From contig CAAFXG010000038.1 of assembly GCA_900766925.1 (NCBI GenBank), positions 1-18,073 of the forward strand: a DNA stretch of 18,073 bases, written 5' to 3'. Both the position numbers and the translations under genes were made by a program. Position 1 is the first letter of the stretch, and each line of letters starts with the position of its first letter. Of this stretch, positions 15,981 through 18,073 are shown one piece after another. The notes beneath the pieces were generated by a model. That model was not told the origin of the DNA. It ran no database searches and worked only from the letters and a program-made list of their open reading frames with translations. This DNA is from Lachnospiraceae bacterium. Its GTDB lineage: Bacteria; Bacillota; Clostridia; Lachnospirales; Lachnospiraceae.

Positions 15981-16913
15981 TCACTTTAATAACGCTCGCA
16001 AATCTGTAAGTATTTTGTATGTTCTTTCCTTCCATGTCATGCTGTTGCGAACAGGAGGAATATACAAAGGACTTAAGGGAGAAGATGATGTAATACGTCC
16101 TTTGGATATTGTCAAATAAGCTCTGTACAAAGATATAACAGAGGCTGCAATATGAGCGGACTTGACTTGAACTAACTTTTCGTTAAGTATTTGTTTTATA
16201 CACTCATGTGTTTGCAGACACTCATTCTGAACAGCTGAGAAATAGTCAAGTGACTCGGAGAAAGATATTATAGACAGGGATGACACAGAAATTCGACCAG
16301 CTTTCAGAACAGATGTAACGTAAAATTGCAAATCAGCCAGTACATTTTCTGCTGAGAATTCTATCTCGTGTTCATCAATAAAAGCCTTTCTATATACAAT
16401 TCCCCAATGTACAGGTGGGAAAGACAAAAGAATCTTCTCTCTGGAACGAGGGGATTTATTATCTATAAGCTTAAAATATTGATCCGCTTGTGGCCTGATA
16501 AAAGCAGGCTGTTCCCATAAGAAATCTGCAGTCTGCCTTAACTCTTGAGCCAGGATGCACAGGTCTGGATTGGCACGTAGAGCTCCCGCAAAAAGTTTTA
16601 AGAGATTTGAAGTGGACGATAGGACATCCGACTGCCTCATGAACATGATGAATTCTCCTTTGGCACAATGTAAAGCATTATTCATCGCATCAACCACAGA
16701 AGATTCGGAAGGTAGAAGCTTAACACGTCTATCGCGTTTTATCCAAGCATCAAGTATCCTTCTGGAAGATTCTTCATTGTCCTTCACAGGAGCACAAACG
16801 ACCTCAAAGTCATTTATGGCTACTTGCCCCAATATGCTTAACAAACAACTATCAATAGTTTTGTCTGCTTTGATGATTGGTACAATTATTGTCAATCGCA
16901 TTCTCTCTGCCAT
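15981..16913 (-). CDS. GT2-fold protein with degenerate catalytic motifs
   Basis: Residues 6-33 (RLTIIVPIIKADKTIDSCLL) and the order of later blocks (DRRVKLLPSES, MNNALHCAKGEFIMF) follow the GT2 pattern closely, but the usual DDGS is APVKDN at about 41-46 and the usual DxD is MRQSD at 92-96. The metal-binding aspartate pair is thus missing, while the scaffold, the frame and the 310-residue length are intact. It may be a non-catalytic partner, a substrate-binding protein or an enzyme with a changed mechanism. I choose ATG 16913; ATG 16901 is also possible, and the longer frame from GTG 16970 adds a hydrophobic stretch not seen in the family. It lies between the permease and the Stealth gene. 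Confidence 0.75.
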   Translation of the reverse strand: MAERMRLTIIVPIIKADKTIDSCLLSILGQVAINDFEVVCAPVKDNEESSRRILDAWIKRDRRVKLLPSESSVVDAMNNALHCAKGEFIMFMRQSDVLSSTSNLLKLFAGALRANPDLCILAQELRQTADFLWEQPAFIRPQADQYFKLIDNKSPRSREKILLSFPPVHWGIVYRKAFIDEHEIEFSAENVLADLQFYVTSVLKAGRISVSSLSIISFSESLDYFSAVQNECLQTHECIKQILNEKLVQVKSAHIAASVISLYRAYLTISKGRITSSSPLSPLYIPPVRNSMTWKERTYKILTDLRALLK

Positions 16914-17122
16914 ACTTGTTATACGTAATAGGATTGTTGATAAGACAAACTGCCATATTATCAGAAACACATGTGGATTATTGATAAATCCTCACTATGA
17001 GAATTATATCCTCAAAAGTCCTTAACAATAACATGTGCAGGATTGATTATTCTTTGATTGTCTATATCATAGAAACGATTGGCCATCCGCTTAGGTACAA
17101 GCAATCATTTTTCACATTCAAA

Positions 17123-17962
17123 CTATACTGTATCCATGAAGTTTCTTTCAGTGCGAGAGAATACCACCACTGAGAAGGCGAGGGTGAGGAGCATGAAGAG
17201 GGCACTGTAAAGCAGTCCTCCCCAGTCGAGACTGCCGCAGCCAAGGGTGGCATATTTGAAGGTCTCGAAGATAGGGGTCAAGGGGTTGAGTGCTATGATG
17301 TCACGATACTTTTCTGGGGCTGCAGAGAGTGGATAGATGACTGGTGTGGCATACATGAAGAGCTGGATGGCAAACTGGATGAAGAACTTCATGTCGCGGT
17401 ATTTTGTCGTCATGGACGACACTATGAGTCCCCATGACATGCCGTGCATGGCGAGCATGAATATCAACACGGGAAAGAGCAATACACTAATGTTGATTTG
17501 GAGTGTACCTGGTGGCAAAGTCAACACATAATATATATATATGATGATGAACATGACCAACTGGATGAGCATCTTCAACAATGCGCTGGTCACTCCTGAC
17601 AGAGGTACAACCAAACGGGGGAAGTATACCTTGCCAAAGACACTGGCATTGGTGCCGAAGACATCGCTGGAGACTGTGAAGCACTGGTTGAAGTAGCCCC
17701 AGAGGACTATGCCTGCCATATAGAAGAGGGGCTGAGGAGCACCATCGGTAGATATGCCTGCCAATCCACCAAAGACGAACATGTACATAATGGTGGTGAA
17801 GAGAGGCTGAATGACATACCATAGAGGACCAAGAATAGTCTGCTTGTATTGGGTGACAATATCACGACGCACATACATGCGGAAGAGGTCACGATAACGC
17901 CAAATGCCTTTTAGGTCGATGTCTGACCATTTGCGATTGGGACGAATTTCTGTAGTAAACAT
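17123..17962 (-). CDS. wzm: ABC-2 type polysaccharide transporter permease Wzm
   Basis: A 279-residue membrane protein of the Wzm/TagG class. The N-terminus EIRPNRKWSDIDLKGIWRYR with DLFRMYVRRDIVTQYKQTIL (25-44) is the interface helix of this family, followed by LGPLWYVIQPL (44-54). Hydrophobic segments lie at about 46-67, 78-98, 122-147, 157-183, 195-212 and 248-268. The cytosolic KYRDMKF (187-193) and ALNPLTPIFETFKYA (224-238) are also typical. I start at ATG 17962 because the family begins just before the RPN motif; the open frame to ATG 18046 would add a Ser/Phe-rich tract made only of hexamer repeats. It forms the exporter with the Wzt at 13654-14961. The 209 bases after it (16914-17122) hold no gene I can support beyond a doubtful 24-codon frame. 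Confidence 0.93.
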   Translation of the reverse strand: MFTTEIRPNRKWSDIDLKGIWRYRDLFRMYVRRDIVTQYKQTILGPLWYVIQPLFTTIMYMFVFGGLAGISTDGAPQPLFYMAGIVLWGYFNQCFTVSSDVFGTNASVFGKVYFPRLVVPLSGVTSALLKMLIQLVMFIIIYIYYVLTLPPGTLQINISVLLFPVLIFMLAMHGMSWGLIVSSMTTKYRDMKFFIQFAIQLFMYATPVIYPLSAAPEKYRDIIALNPLTPIFETFKYATLGCGSLDWGGLLYSALFMLLTLAFSVVVFSRTERNFMDTV

Positions 17963-17963
17963 G

Positions 17964-18017
17964 GGTGACGGGAGCGGGAACGAAAACGATGACGAAAACG
18001 AAAACGAGGATGAAAAC
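17964..18017. repeat. Degenerate hexamer tandem repeat in the Wzm leader
   Basis: Nine consecutive hexamers, most of them GAAAAC or close variants (such as GATGAC and GGGAAC on the plus strand), fill the space between the possible upstream stop at 18024 and the Wzm ATG at 17962. On the coding strand this is a pyrimidine-rich leader of GTTTTC-type units that ends one base before the start codon. If translated it would give a Ser/Phe-rich tail with no family match. Confidence 0.7.
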
Positions 18018-18023
18018 GAAATA

Positions 18024-18073
18024 CTATTCTTCGGGAGACACACCATTCAGGATAAGAGATTCAACGGGAGCCA
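18024..18073 (-). CDS. Possible C-terminal tail of an upstream gene
   Basis: The minus-strand frame that enters from the right edge reads APVESLILNGVSPEE and stops at TAG 18026-18024. Only 15 residues are visible, too few to name a product. The hexamer-repeat spacer begins right after the stop, which supports a real gene end here. The frame could equally be chance. Confidence 0.3.
   Translation of the reverse strand, partial: APVESLILNGVSPEE

Noticed and set aside
16914..16970. GTG start at 16970 giving the GT2-like protein a hydrophobic N-terminal segment.
   Set aside because: GT2 proteins normally begin a few residues before the first beta strand, which fits ATG 16913 or 16901; the extension looks like read-through of the leader.
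17963..18046. Longer wzm product from ATG 18046 (307 residues).
   Set aside because: The extra 28 residues are Ser/Phe-rich, come largely from hexamer repeats and do not match the family, which begins just before the RPN motif encoded after ATG 17962.

Overview
The window looks like a polysaccharide (capsule, exopolysaccharide or O-antigen) biosynthesis and export locus from a member of the Bacteroidota, most like Prevotella or a related genus. The support is a textbook Bacteroidota promoter (TTTG, 20-bp gap, TACCTTTG) at 10535-10566, the absence of obvious Shine-Dalgarno sequences, an IS66-type remnant, and a transposase of the kind common in Bacteroidales. Genus-level placement is an inference. 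Every gene I accept lies on the minus strand, so the locus reads from right to left.

In transcription order: a possible gene tail at the right edge; the ABC-2 permease Wzm (17123-17962), preceded by a 54-bp hexamer-repeat leader; a GT2-fold protein whose catalytic motifs are degenerate (15981-16913); a Stealth-family sugar-phosphate transferase (14993-15958); the ABC ATPase Wzt with a C-terminal domain (13654-14961); a fusion of a ferredoxin/F420-hydrogenase-beta-like reductase with a hexapeptide acyltransferase (11809-13629); and a polysaccharide pyruvyl transferase (10704-11807). A frameshifted IS66-accessory-like remnant with its own promoter (10090-10566) interrupts the operon. Then come nine glycosyltransferase or glycosyltransferase-like genes in a nearly gapless, often overlapping run (1467-9984): GT2, GT2, an unclassified GT-A-like enzyme, a GT92/DUF23-like enzyme, a DUF5672 protein, three more GT2 enzymes and a final GT4.

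Together this fits export through Wzm/Wzt: a glycan is assembled in the cytoplasm by many transferases, probably decorated with pyruvate ketals and acyl groups and perhaps joined by sugar-phosphate linkages through the Stealth enzyme, then exported by the ABC transporter. No Wzx, Wzy, chain-length regulator, initiating transferase or nucleotide-sugar synthesis gene is visible, so the locus must continue outside the window or use genes elsewhere.

At the left edge sits a REP-associated tyrosine transposase (RAYT, 1-1163, cut by the window). Just upstream of it is a striking array of five 19-bp units separated by GTAC (1249-1359), with two units in one orientation and three in the other, so that the whole block can fold into a long imperfect hairpin. 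This looks like a REP/BIME-type partner of the transposase and is the most interesting non-coding structure here. The strongest protein-level leads are the reductase-acyltransferase fusion beside the pyruvyl transferase, and the GT2 homologue lacking its usual catalytic aspartates between the two transporter genes.
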